A DNA stretch of 64,000 nt from Nocardia brasiliensis NBRC 14402 (GTDB lineage Bacteria > Actinomycetota > Actinomycetes > Mycobacteriales > Mycobacteriaceae). The translations under genes were made by a program, and so were the position numbers. The notes beneath the pieces were generated by a model, which saw nothing but the letters and a program-made list of their open reading frames with translations, was not told the origin of the DNA and did not search any database. This document shows, one piece after another, positions 25,897 through 33,624 of the stretch. Position 1 is the stretch's first letter. Each line of letters opens with the position of its first letter. Location of the stretch: positions 62,001 to 126,000 of the forward strand of contig NZ_BAFT02000062.1 in assembly GCF_000308475.2 (NCBI RefSeq), in the 5' to 3' direction.

Positions 25897-25993
25897 GTAG
25901 GGATCATCAGGGTGTGACGCGGCCCTCGTGAGTGTTGCGATCACCGAGAATCAATGAGCGAACCGGCCTTTGCGCAGGCGTACCATTCGGCCC

Positions 25994-26482
25994 ATGTCGT
26001 TTATCGTTGCCGAGCTGACCGGCGACCGCACCGAGCAGTACCGCCAGCTCACCGAGCAGGCGAGCGCGCTGGTCGCGGGCGAACCGGACCGGACCGCCAA
26101 CGCCGCGAATATCGCGGCGCTGGTATTTCACGCACTGCCCGACGTCAATTGGGTCGGCTTCTATTTTCACGACGGGCACGAACTCGTGGTCGGGCCGTTT
26201 CAGGGCAAACCGGCGTGTGTGCGCATCCCCCTCGGAAAAGGCGTGTGCGGCACGGCGGCACAGACCAGGGAAACACAATTGGTGCCGGACGTGCACGCTT
26301 TCCCCGGCCATATCGCCTGCGACGCCGATACCCGCTCGGAAGTGGTTGTCCCCCTTGTGCACAACGGTGCACTGATCGGTGTCTTCGATTTGGACAGCCC
26401 CGAACCCGGCCGGTTCGACGAAATCGACCGGCAGGGCCTCGAATCCGTCGCGCAGGCGTTCCTCGCCGCACTCCCTGCGTAA
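25994..26482 (+). CDS. Free methionine-(R)-sulfoxide reductase (GAF domain)
   Basis: 162 residues, a single GAF domain. The sequence VNWVGFYF, GPFQGKPACVRIPLGKGVCGTAA and HIACDADTRSEVVVPL is the fRMsr signature; the three catalytic or resolving cysteines are present (Cys75, Cys85, Cys109). It reduces free methionine-R-sulfoxide with thioredoxin. ATG 25994 is taken. The gene is divergent from the monooxygenase at 25896 and converges on the NtaA-type gene, fitting the sulfur theme of the region. Confidence 0.9.
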   Translation: MSFIVAELTGDRTEQYRQLTEQASALVAGEPDRTANAANIAALVFHALPDVNWVGFYFHDGHELVVGPFQGKPACVRIPLGKGVCGTAAQTRETQLVPDVHAFPGHIACDADTRSEVVVPLVHNGALIGVFDLDSPEPGRFDEIDRQGLESVAQAFLAALPA

Positions 26483-26492
26483 TCGACTGTCG

Positions 26493-27929
26493 TTAGAGAT
26501 TCGGTGTGGCGACCGCGACGCCGGGCCGCGCGACCTCGTCGGGCAGCACCGTCGACCCCGCCGCGCCGACGCGGTAGCGGGCGCCGCGGTGCTCGTCCGG
26601 CAGCCGATCTCCCGCCCCGAACAGCGCGTTGCGCAAGGTGCCCGGCACATAGTCGGCGGCGTAGGCACCACGTTCGGTCAGCACGGGAACCACGTGGCGG
26701 ACAACGTCTTCGAAGGACCCGGGGGTGATCGCATAGGCGAGGTTGAAACCGTCGAGGTCGGTGTCGGCGACCCATTCCTGCAGAAGGTCGGCGATGGTCG
26801 CACCGGAGCCGACGAAGACCGGTCCCATGCCACCGATACCGGCCCACCGCCCGATATCGCGCACGGTCCATTCGCGCCCGTCGTCATCGAACTCCTGAAA
26901 GGCGGCCACCGCGGACTGGATGGCGTTGCTCTGCACCTGCCCGATCGGGTCGTCCAGGTCGTAACCGGACAGATCGATGCCCATCCAGCCGGACATGAAC
27001 ACGAGGCCGCCCTCGATGCTGGCGTAGGACAGATACTCCTCGTGCTTGCGCTGGGCCGCCTCGTCGGTCGCGTCGGTGATGATGGTGGCCAGCGCGTAGA
27101 TCCGCGCCGCGTACGGGTCGCGCCCGGCCTGCGCCAGCTCGGACCGGATCCGGGAAACCGTCTGCGCCAGTAGCCGTTTCGAAGGCGCGGCGATGAAGAT
27201 GGCTTCGGCGTTCTCGGCGGCGAAGCGCACGCCGCGGGTGGAGGCGCCCGCCTGGTAGATAACCGGCGTGCGCTGTGGCGACGGCTCGGCGAGATGAATC
27301 CCCGGGACCGTGAAGTGCTTGCCCTGATGGCCGATGTGATGCACCTTGGCCGGGTCGACGTAAACGCCCTGAGCGGCATCGCGCACCACGGCGTCGTCCT
27401 CCCACGAGCCTTCCCACAGCTTGTACAGCACCTCGAGGTACTCGTCGGCCTGGTTGTAGCGCTCGTCGTGGTCGAGCTGATCGGCGGCGCCGAAATTCGT
27501 TGCCGCCGAGGGCAGGTAGCCGGTCACCACGTTCCAGCCGATTCGGCCGTTGGTCAGGTGGTCGAGGGTGGAGAGCCGGCGCGCGAACGGGAACGGATGC
27601 TCGAAACCGGTGCCGGTGGTGATGCCGAACCCGAGATGCTCGGTGACCGCGGCCATCGCCGAAACCAACAGCAGCGGATCGGCCACCGGGATCTGCGCAC
27701 CCTGACGCAACGCGGCGATATCGGTGCCGCCGTAGACGTCGTAGGTGCCGAGCACGTCGGCGATGAAGATGCCGTCGAACCGGCCCTGCTCCAGCAGTCG
27801 CGCCAGATCGGTCCAGTAGCTCAGTTCCTTGTATCGATGCGACTGGTCGTCCGGATGCCGCCACAGGCCGGGTGATTGGTGGGCGACGCAGTTCATGTCG
27901 AAGGCGTTCAAGCGAATTCGACGGGTCAT
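26493..27929 (-). CDS. NtaA/DmoA-type flavin-dependent monooxygenase
   Basis: 478 residues of the NtaA/SnaA/DszA/DmoA branch of bacterial luciferase-like enzymes: NAFDMNCVAHQSPGLWRHP at the start, GFGITTGTGFEHPFPFARRLSTLDHLTNGRIGWNVVTGYL, and VIYQAGASTRG. Members use FMNH2 and O2 to attack dimethyl sulfide, dibenzothiophene sulfone or nitrilotriacetate. Its ATG overlaps the stop of the SfnB-type gene as ATGA. Neighbours make a sulfur substrate most likely. Confidence 0.87.
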   Translation of the reverse strand: MTRRIRLNAFDMNCVAHQSPGLWRHPDDQSHRYKELSYWTDLARLLEQGRFDGIFIADVLGTYDVYGGTDIAALRQGAQIPVADPLLLVSAMAAVTEHLGFGITTGTGFEHPFPFARRLSTLDHLTNGRIGWNVVTGYLPSAATNFGAADQLDHDERYNQADEYLEVLYKLWEGSWEDDAVVRDAAQGVYVDPAKVHHIGHQGKHFTVPGIHLAEPSPQRTPVIYQAGASTRGVRFAAENAEAIFIAAPSKRLLAQTVSRIRSELAQAGRDPYAARIYALATIITDATDEAAQRKHEEYLSYASIEGGLVFMSGWMGIDLSGYDLDDPIGQVQSNAIQSAVAAFQEFDDDGREWTVRDIGRWAGIGGMGPVFVGSGATIADLLQEWVADTDLDGFNLAYAITPGSFEDVVRHVVPVLTERGAYAADYVPGTLRNALFGAGDRLPDEHRGARYRVGAAGSTVLPDEVARPGVAVATPNL

Positions 27930-29149
27930 TCGGCCGCTCCTTCGGTGGCTTTGCGTTCTCCCGCACTCCAGGCGAAGGGCAGGTCCGTGCCGTTCAACAG
28001 GTGATCGCCGATCGCGCGCGCCTTCTGGATCGCCGGATTGTGCACCGAGAGGGTGCGAGCGTTGCGCCAGTGCCGATCCAGCCGCTGTCGCTCCGAAACC
28101 ACCGACGCGCCACCGACTTCGAACAACAGCGAGGTGGCGGGCAGCACCAGGTCGATCACCGCGAGCTGAGCCTGCGCCGCCGCGAGTTCGGCGGCGACCA
28201 GCGACTTTTCGTCGGTCGCGCCGGCGGCGAGCACGTCATCCAGTACGTCCGCGACGGCGAGCACGGTCGACCGTGCCGCGAAGGCCGCCGCCGACAACTT
28301 GCCGATCACCTGCTGCACCAACGGATCCTGGCGCGGCAGCCCGGCGGCGGAATGGGTGTAGCTGCGGGTCCGGCCCGCCACCCAGGCACGGGCATCTGAT
28401 TCCGCGCGCTGCGCGATGCCCGCGAGCACCGCGAGCTGCACCAACTGCAAGTACGACGTCCCGTAGGTGGGGCCGGGCGCACCGTAGCCTGGCCCGAGGA
28501 TACGCTCCTCGGATACCGCCACATCGGTGAATTCCGTTGTGCCGCTTGCGGTCAACCGCTGGCCGAAACCATCCCAATCGTCGTGCTGCCGCACCCCGTC
28601 GGCGCTCGCGTCGACCAGCACGCCGACCCGCTCGCCGTCGCGGTCGGCCGCGGCCAGGATGTGGTCCGCGTAGAGCGAACCGGTGCTGTAGTACTTCACG
28701 CCGTTCAGCAGCCAACGGTCGCCGTCCCTGGTCAGCCGGGTCCGGTAGCGGTCGACCGCGCCGACGCCCGGCTCGGTGATCGCGTTGCCGACCAGCGTGC
28801 CGGCGGCCACGGCCCGCAGCCACTGCTCGCGGGCCGGACCGGGCTCGGCGAGCAGCTGGTCTTCCACGAACGAGAAGTGCACGCGCAGCGCCTGCGGCAG
28901 ATTCGACTCGGCCGCGGCCAGCTCGATGAGCAACCGGAACAGCTGACGCACCGTGACGCCGTAGCCGCCGAGCTCGACCGGTACCCGCAGCGCGCCGAAC
29001 TTCGCCTCGCGCAACCACCCGACCTCGCCGAACGGCAGCCGGCGATCGATCTCCCGCTCCACCGCGCCCTGCGCGATCCGGTCGAAGATCGGCCCGAAGA
29101 CCGCATCCAGTTCGGCGTCGGTGGCGGATCTGGCTTCGATGGATGTCAT
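27926..29149 (-). CDS. Second SfnB/DszC-type flavin monooxygenase
   Basis: 407 residues, same branch of the acyl-CoA dehydrogenase fold as the SfnB-type gene at 22062 but clearly diverged: GNAITEPGVGAV, VKYYSTGSLYADH, DDWDGFGQRLTASGT, and LLFEVGGASVVSERQRLDRHWRNARTLSVHNP. Where the first copy has HDP, this one has HNP. It starts at ATG 29149 and is coupled by ATGA to the NtaA-type gene. It is probably an oxygenase of an organosulfur compound. Confidence 0.84.
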   Translation of the reverse strand: MTSIEARSATDAELDAVFGPIFDRIAQGAVEREIDRRLPFGEVGWLREAKFGALRVPVELGGYGVTVRQLFRLLIELAAAESNLPQALRVHFSFVEDQLLAEPGPAREQWLRAVAAGTLVGNAITEPGVGAVDRYRTRLTRDGDRWLLNGVKYYSTGSLYADHILAAADRDGERVGVLVDASADGVRQHDDWDGFGQRLTASGTTEFTDVAVSEERILGPGYGAPGPTYGTSYLQLVQLAVLAGIAQRAESDARAWVAGRTRSYTHSAAGLPRQDPLVQQVIGKLSAAAFAARSTVLAVADVLDDVLAAGATDEKSLVAAELAAAQAQLAVIDLVLPATSLLFEVGGASVVSERQRLDRHWRNARTLSVHNPAIQKARAIGDHLLNGTDLPFAWSAGERKATEGAAE

Positions 29150-29250
29150 CACCCCACGATCGCGCACGCCGCGGGGGAGCTCACGGGTTGCGCGCAGCGC
29201 GATCCGAATCCGCCACGCCACCCCGGGCGCTCACGCCGAAAGTGCTGGTC

Positions 29251-29265
29251 CTGACCAATTGTCAG
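29251..29265. promoter_or_regulatory. 15-bp inverted repeat, possible operator of the sulfur operon
   Basis: CTGAC-CAATT-GTCAG, perfect 5-bp arms, between the SfnB/NtaA operon (start 29149) and the divergent DUF1905 gene (start 29288). Its position fits control of either transcript. Confidence 0.4.
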
Positions 29266-29287
29266 AGGGCGGCGCTACAGTCGCGGC

Positions 29288-29587
29288 GTGGCTGGATCGC
29301 AGTACTCGTTCGACGCGCAAGTGTGGGAGCACCACGCGGGCTCCTGGTATTTCGTCTCGCTGCCCGAGGACGTCGCCGACGACATCGAGGAGCGCTACGC
29401 GCACCGGGTCGGCGGGTTCGGCTCGGTCCGGGTGCACGTCACCATCGGCGCGAGCCGTTGGTCCACCTCCCTTTTCCCGGACAAATCGCGCGCCACCTAC
29501 GTGCTACCGGTGAAGAAGGCGATCCGCACCGCCGAGGAACTCGACGCGGGCACCCGCACCCACGTCGAACTCGTCGTCGCGCTGTGA
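29288..29587 (+). CDS. DUF1905-domain protein
   Basis: 99 residues. The DUF1905 beta-barrel pattern is visible: SFDAQVWEHHAGSWYFVSLPEDVADDI, then GSVRVHVTIGASRWSTSLFP, and the ending YVLPVKKAIR. The function of the family is unknown. A TACAGT at 29276-29281 lies only 6 bp before GTG 29288, so the mRNA may be leaderless. Confidence 0.83.
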   Translation: MAGSQYSFDAQVWEHHAGSWYFVSLPEDVADDIEERYAHRVGGFGSVRVHVTIGASRWSTSLFPDKSRATYVLPVKKAIRTAEELDAGTRTHVELVVAL

Positions 29588-29590
29588 GGC

Positions 29591-30244
29591 TCAGTACTGG
29601 TACGGGCCGGGTAGCGGAGGACCGGAGGGATAGCCCCCGGTGAAGCCGGACGCCGCGGCCCGGCGCTTGCTGCCACTGCGCTTGACCGCGACCACGATGA
29701 TCACCGCCAGGCCGAGCAGCAGTCCCACGACGCCGATCGCGATGCCGCCGAGCAGAGTGCCGACGAACGAGGTGCCGAGCCCGCGGCCGATCGCCGCTGT
29801 GGCGCTGGTGCCCGAGTCGCCCTGGATCGCCACCTGATAGGTCCCCGGCGCCGCAGCCTCGAAGGACAATGCGGCGCGCCCCTCGCGCTTGCCGAAGGAG
29901 TAGGTGACGTCCGAGTCGTAGCGCCGCAACTGCACCGGCGCTCCGCCGGGGTCGGTGATACGCACATTCACCTCGCCACCGAAAATCGCTTCCGAGGCTC
30001 CCGGGTACTCGAAATACACCGTGTATCCGCCGGTCTCGGACAGTCGCACGGCGCCGGCCCCCGGCACCTCGATCCGTTGGAAGTCGTCGACCCGGCCGGA
30101 CACCTGGGCGAAACTGCCCACCGCCAAGGCCGCGCCGCCGAGCACGCCGAGGGCGATCAGCACCGCGCCGAGCGCGAACCACCAGCCCGACGGCGTGACC
30201 CGAGGCTGCGGCGGATAGGGCGATCCCGGATATTGCGGTTGCAT
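29591..30244 (-). CDS. Two-helix membrane protein with extracytoplasmic beta domain
   Basis: 217 residues. A Pro/Tyr-rich head (QPQYPGSPYPPQP) precedes a membrane helix (about 22-46), an outer domain of about 90 residues with beta-rich sequence (GGYTVYFEYPG, GTYQVAIQGD), a second helix (about 160-185) and a Gly/Pro/Tyr-rich tail. No family is recognised with certainty. ATG 30244 follows a GGGGGTGG stretch. The gene ends 3 bp after the convergent DUF1905 gene. Confidence 0.72.
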   Translation of the reverse strand: MQPQYPGSPYPPQPRVTPSGWWFALGAVLIALGVLGGAALAVGSFAQVSGRVDDFQRIEVPGAGAVRLSETGGYTVYFEYPGASEAIFGGEVNVRITDPGGAPVQLRRYDSDVTYSFGKREGRAALSFEAAAPGTYQVAIQGDSGTSATAAIGRGLGTSFVGTLLGGIAIGVVGLLLGLAVIIVVAVKRSGSKRRAAASGFTGGYPSGPPLPGPYQY

Positions 30245-30344
30245 GTCCACCCCCGTGTTCTCGTCGACGCACGTCGACGCGATCTCAGGATAAGTCGGAC
30301 ACAACCCCCGGCGCAGGCCGCTGATTACTCGGGCTGGGAAGAGT

Positions 30345-30680
30345 TCAGCGCGGGGTGGCCATGCATTCCGTGGCGATGCGGGTGCTCGCGGTGCGGGCCT
30401 TCTCCGCGTCTTCCTTGCTCATGCCGAGGGTCTGCTGGTCGGCGGCTTTGGTGTCGTACTCGTCGCTCACCATCACCCGCAGGCCGTCCTGCGAAATACC
30501 CTGCTCGACAAAGAGTTTCGCCGCGCACTCGGCGAGTTCCCGGTTCTTGAGCCCCTTGTCCTGGAGTGACTTGGCCAGGTCGGCCTGGGTCACGGCCGGC
30601 GCCGCCGCCGCTTTGTCGCTTCCGCATGCCGCGAGCACCGGCAGCGCGATGAGCGCCGCGGCGATCAGGGAGATCCGCAC
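30345..30680 (-). CDS. Small putative lipoprotein
   Basis: 111 residues. Signal peptide with lipobox VLAAC (lipidated Cys near residue 18), then a helical mature part rich in Ala, Lys and Glu with two cysteines (about AECAAKLF and ATECMATP). No family is recognised. GTG at 30680 is preferred since AGAGGA lies 6 bp before it; the frame continues upstream to 30737 without leader character. Confidence 0.7.
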   Translation of the reverse strand: MRISLIAAALIALPVLAACGSDKAAAAPAVTQADLAKSLQDKGLKNRELAECAAKLFVEQGISQDGLRVMVSDEYDTKAADQQTLGMSKEDAEKARTASTRIATECMATPR

Positions 30681-30801
30681 CTGAATCCTCTTCTTTCGAA
30701 TGGGCACTAGCCATTGCCTGGACCGAACGGACGTCACGACAGCGCCGACGTCGGCCCCGATGGTACCGATCGAGCCGGAAACCGTCGTGCCGATGCCGTT
30801 T

Positions 30802-31098
30802 TCACAAATCCATCGCGGCGCGCAGCGCGGTGTCCAGGCGTTCCAGCGTCTCGGACTCCATCTCGTCCACCCGCTCGGCGAGCCAGCCGCGGAAGATGCG
30901 GCCGATGTTGCCGGCGTGCACCCAGCCGTGCCGCTGCACCGGCACCGCGAGGATGTCCCGGGGGTCGTCGGCCACCACCTCGGCGGCGATCAGCCACGGG
31001 CGCGGCGACTCGTTGATGCCGTCACTGCTGATGAGCACGACCGTGCGCCGTCGAGGCGAACCATGCGGGTTGTAGATCCACAGTTCACCCCGCCGCAC
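30802..31098 (-). CDS. MazF/PemK-like toxin of a type II toxin-antitoxin pair
   Basis: 98 residues. MRRGELWIYNPHG and RRRTVVLISSDGINE match the MazF/PemK beta barrel with its RG-E-(I/L)-W start; HAGNIGRIFRGWLAERV follows. MazF-type toxins are sequence-specific endoribonucleases. It overlaps the antitoxin gene by 14 bp and is downstream of it, the standard order. Target sequence cannot be read from this. Confidence 0.75.
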   Translation of the reverse strand: MRRGELWIYNPHGSPRRRTVVLISSDGINESPRPWLIAAEVVADDPRDILAVPVQRHGWVHAGNIGRIFRGWLAERVDEMESETLERLDTALRAAMDL

Positions 31099-31309
31099 GC
31101 ATCGCCTCCTCGGCGGCGGCCAGCTCGGCCGCGTCCGCGGCCGCCTCGGCCGTCACATCGGGCGCCGGGACGCAGCCGGTGCGCACGGCCTCACGACGCG
31201 CGGCTTTCGATATCCACGCCGACGGCGACATACCCGCGCGGGCCGCGGCCTGCTCGGCATAGGACCAGGCGGCCTCGTCCAGCGAAAGGGTGACCTTACG
31301 CGTTGCCAT
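31085..31309 (-). CDS. Antitoxin partner (ribbon-helix-helix type)
   Basis: 74 residues. MATRKVTLSLDEAAWSYAEQAAARAGMSPSAWISKAARREA is a ribbon-helix-helix fold with the beta strand at 3-10, followed by an acidic, alanine-rich tail (about 50-74) expected to wrap the toxin. ATG 31309 is the natural start. Autoregulation of the pair is typical of the family. Confidence 0.78.
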   Translation of the reverse strand: MATRKVTLSLDEAAWSYAEQAAARAGMSPSAWISKAARREAVRTGCVPAPDVTAEAAADAAELAAAEEAMRAAG

Positions 31310-31433
31310 ACCAATTACCGTACCGCGATATTCCCGGCACTGCCAGCGGCGATCGGGTGTCGAGCGGCGCAGCCAGGGCAACTGAGGGCTGGTGCCTGCT
31401 GTTAGGGTTGACGCAGCGGAGAGGCGGAGTGCG

Positions 31434-32216
31434 ATGACGACGTTGAATTACCACCGGGCGGGTGCGGGCGAGCCGCTGGTATTGGTGCACGGCGTCGGCA
31501 GCCGGTGGCAGGTGTGGGAACCGGTCATCGACACCCTCGCCGAGTCCCACGACGTGATCGCGGTGGATCTGCCGGGGTTCGGCGACTCGGCCCCGCTGGC
31601 CACCACCACGGTCGACACGCTCACCGACGCGCTCGCCGAATTCCTTGTCGCGCAAGGGATCGAGCGGCCACACTTGGCCGGGAACTCGATGGGCGGGTTG
31701 ATCACGCTGAACCTCGGCGCCCGCGGACTGGCCCGCTCGGTGACCGCGTTCTCCCCGATCGCGTTCTGGGACAAGGCCGGTCGGATCTGGTGCCAGCAGT
31801 CTCTCGGCCGATCACAGCAGCTCGCGGGACTGTTGCGGCCCGCGCTGCCCGCGGTGATGGGCACGGCCCTGGGCCGCACCCTGTTCCTGCAGCTGGTCTT
31901 CGGCAAGCCGTGGGCGGTCGGCAAGCAGGTGGGGCTGGACACCGCGACGGGCGCGGCCGACGCACCGGGTTTCACCGCGGCGCTCGCCTCGTTCGACAGG
32001 GCGCGACTGCACGAAATCGGTGCGCTGGCCGACATTCCGGTCACCATCGCCTGGGGCAATCGCGACATCCTGCTCACCTACGCCACGCAGAGCCGCCGGG
32101 CCCGCGCGACCCTGCCGGACGCCCGGCACGTCACGCTACCCGGCAGCGGGCACACCCCGTACTACGACGACCCCGCCGCCTGCGCCGCGGTGATCCGCAG
32201 CACCGTCTACGCCTGA
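31434..32216 (+). CDS. Alpha/beta hydrolase
   Basis: 260 residues. Oxyanion motif HGVGSRWQVW, nucleophile elbow GNSMGG (Ser in G-N-S-M-G), acid in WGNRD, and catalytic His in GSGHTPYYDDP. The layout is that of esterases and meta-cleavage-type hydrolases. No signal peptide. ATG 31434 follows GGAGAGGCGG. Its end overlaps the convergent TetR gene by 10 bp. Confidence 0.85.
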   Translation: MTTLNYHRAGAGEPLVLVHGVGSRWQVWEPVIDTLAESHDVIAVDLPGFGDSAPLATTTVDTLTDALAEFLVAQGIERPHLAGNSMGGLITLNLGARGLARSVTAFSPIAFWDKAGRIWCQQSLGRSQQLAGLLRPALPAVMGTALGRTLFLQLVFGKPWAVGKQVGLDTATGAADAPGFTAALASFDRARLHEIGALADIPVTIAWGNRDILLTYATQSRRARATLPDARHVTLPGSGHTPYYDDPAACAAVIRSTVYA

Positions 32217-32875
32217 CGGTCGGGACGCGCCAGCAGCGTGTCCGCCGGGGCCGCGCCGAGCAGGATGCGGACCGCGTTTCGCCAGCGGTGCTGGATGATT
32301 CGATTCCCGTCCAGATCGCCGGTGAGCAGCACGCGCATGGCCAGACCGGTCATGATCTCGATGGTGAACTCGGTGATCGTCGGCACCCGTGGGTCATCGG
32401 GGAACTCCGTGCGGAAGACGTCCCGAATGCTGGTGTGCATCAACTCGAACAGCCGATGCTCCAGCGGCAGGAACGCGGCGAGCAGCTCCGGATCGGTGCG
32501 CGCGCCGACCCACATCTCCAGCGCGGCCCAGAACGACGGGCCGCTCAACATGCGCATGGTCAATTCGACCGCGGTCTCCAGCCGATCCACCGCGGGCGGG
32601 ATATCCGCGAATTCGCTTGTCAGCTGGTCGAATCGGCGGGCGGCAAGATGCTCGACCGCCCCGGCCAGCAGCTCGGCCTTGGTCGGGAAATGGTGTTGCA
32701 GGGTGCCGCGCGGCACGCCCGCCCGTTTCTGCACCTCGAGCGTGGTGGTGCCGGCGTAGCCGACCTCCACCAGGCTCTCGACCGCCGCGTCCAGCAGTCG
32801 CGTGCGCATGCGCGCCCTGCGCTGCGCCTGTGTCTCCCGGACGCGTTCCCCGGCGCCGGTCAGCGGCCCTGCCAC
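32207..32875 (-). CDS. TetR-family regulator of the thiolase-crotonase operon
   Basis: 222 residues. The N-terminal HTH is ESLVEVGYAGTTTLEVQKRAGVPRGTLQHHFPTKAELLAGAV (about 32-73). The C-terminal ligand pocket is family-specific. It is the last gene of the operon with the crotonase (16-bp overlap) and thiolase, so autoregulation through the palindrome at 35208 is a reasonable inference. The ligand may be an acyl-CoA or substrate of the pathway. Confidence 0.84.
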   Translation of the reverse strand: MAGPLTGAGERVRETQAQRRARMRTRLLDAAVESLVEVGYAGTTTLEVQKRAGVPRGTLQHHFPTKAELLAGAVEHLAARRFDQLTSEFADIPPAVDRLETAVELTMRMLSGPSFWAALEMWVGARTDPELLAAFLPLEHRLFELMHTSIRDVFRTEFPDDPRVPTITEFTIEIMTGLAMRVLLTGDLDGNRIIQHRWRNAVRILLGAAPADTLLARPDRQA

Positions 32876-33624
32876 TGCGGTTCACGCTTCTGCGCGAAGG
32901 CGAGCGCGCCTTCGGCGGCATCCTTGGAAAACAGTGCGGGCAAAGCGATCTCGCCCTGTTTGGCGAAGGCCTCGCCGACCGCCCAATCGGGTGACTCGTC
33001 GATGATGCGCTTGCTCGCGGCGACGGCCAGCGGTGCCGCGGCGGCGATTTCGGCCGCCAGCTCCAGTGCCACCGCCAACGCGCCACCGGGCTGGGTGATC
33101 CGGTTGACCAGGCCGAGCTGGTACAACCGCTCGGCACCGACCCGGCCGCCGGTCAACGCGAGTTCGGCGGCCATGCTGCGCGGCAGCCGCTGGGTCAGCC
33201 GCAGCACCCCGCCGCCCGCGGCGACCAGCCCGCGCTTGACCTCCGGGATGCCGAACTGCGCGTCGCTCGCGGCAACGATCAGGTCGCCGGAGAGAGCGAG
33301 TTCGAAACCACCGGCCAGCGCGAACCCCTCGACCGCCGAGATCATCGGCTTGGCAGGCGGTTTCGCGGCGATGCCGAGCGGACCGCGCCGCTGCGTCATC
33401 GGCATCTCGCCCTTCGAGGCGGCGACGAGATCCATTCCGGCGCTGAAGGTTGCGCCCGCGCCGGTGAGCACGAGCACGCGCGCTGTCGCATCGTCCTCGA
33501 ACGCGTCGACGGCGGCTTCGATCGCCAACGCGGTCGCGAGGTCGATGGCGTTGCGGGCCTCGGGGCGGTTGACGGTGAGCACGGTGACGGCGTCGTGCCG
33601 CTCCACCAAGATCTTTTCGGTCAT
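32860..33624 (-). CDS. Enoyl-CoA hydratase/isomerase (crotonase family)
   Basis: 254 residues. Crotonase motifs: FSAGMDL (first oxyanion loop), AVEGFALAGGFELALSGDLIVAA (second oxyanion loop), GIPEVKRGLVAAGGG with the catalytic Glu in IPEVK. C-terminal GALAFAQKREPQWQGR is typical of EchA proteins. It overlaps the thiolase gene (ATGA) and the TetR gene (16 bp). Likely a step of acyl-CoA or aromatic/branched CoA breakdown. Confidence 0.87.
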   Translation of the reverse strand: MTEKILVERHDAVTVLTVNRPEARNAIDLATALAIEAAVDAFEDDATARVLVLTGAGATFSAGMDLVAASKGEMPMTQRRGPLGIAAKPPAKPMISAVEGFALAGGFELALSGDLIVAASDAQFGIPEVKRGLVAAGGGVLRLTQRLPRSMAAELALTGGRVGAERLYQLGLVNRITQPGGALAVALELAAEIAAAAPLAVAASKRIIDESPDWAVGEAFAKQGEIALPALFSKDAAEGALAFAQKREPQWQGR

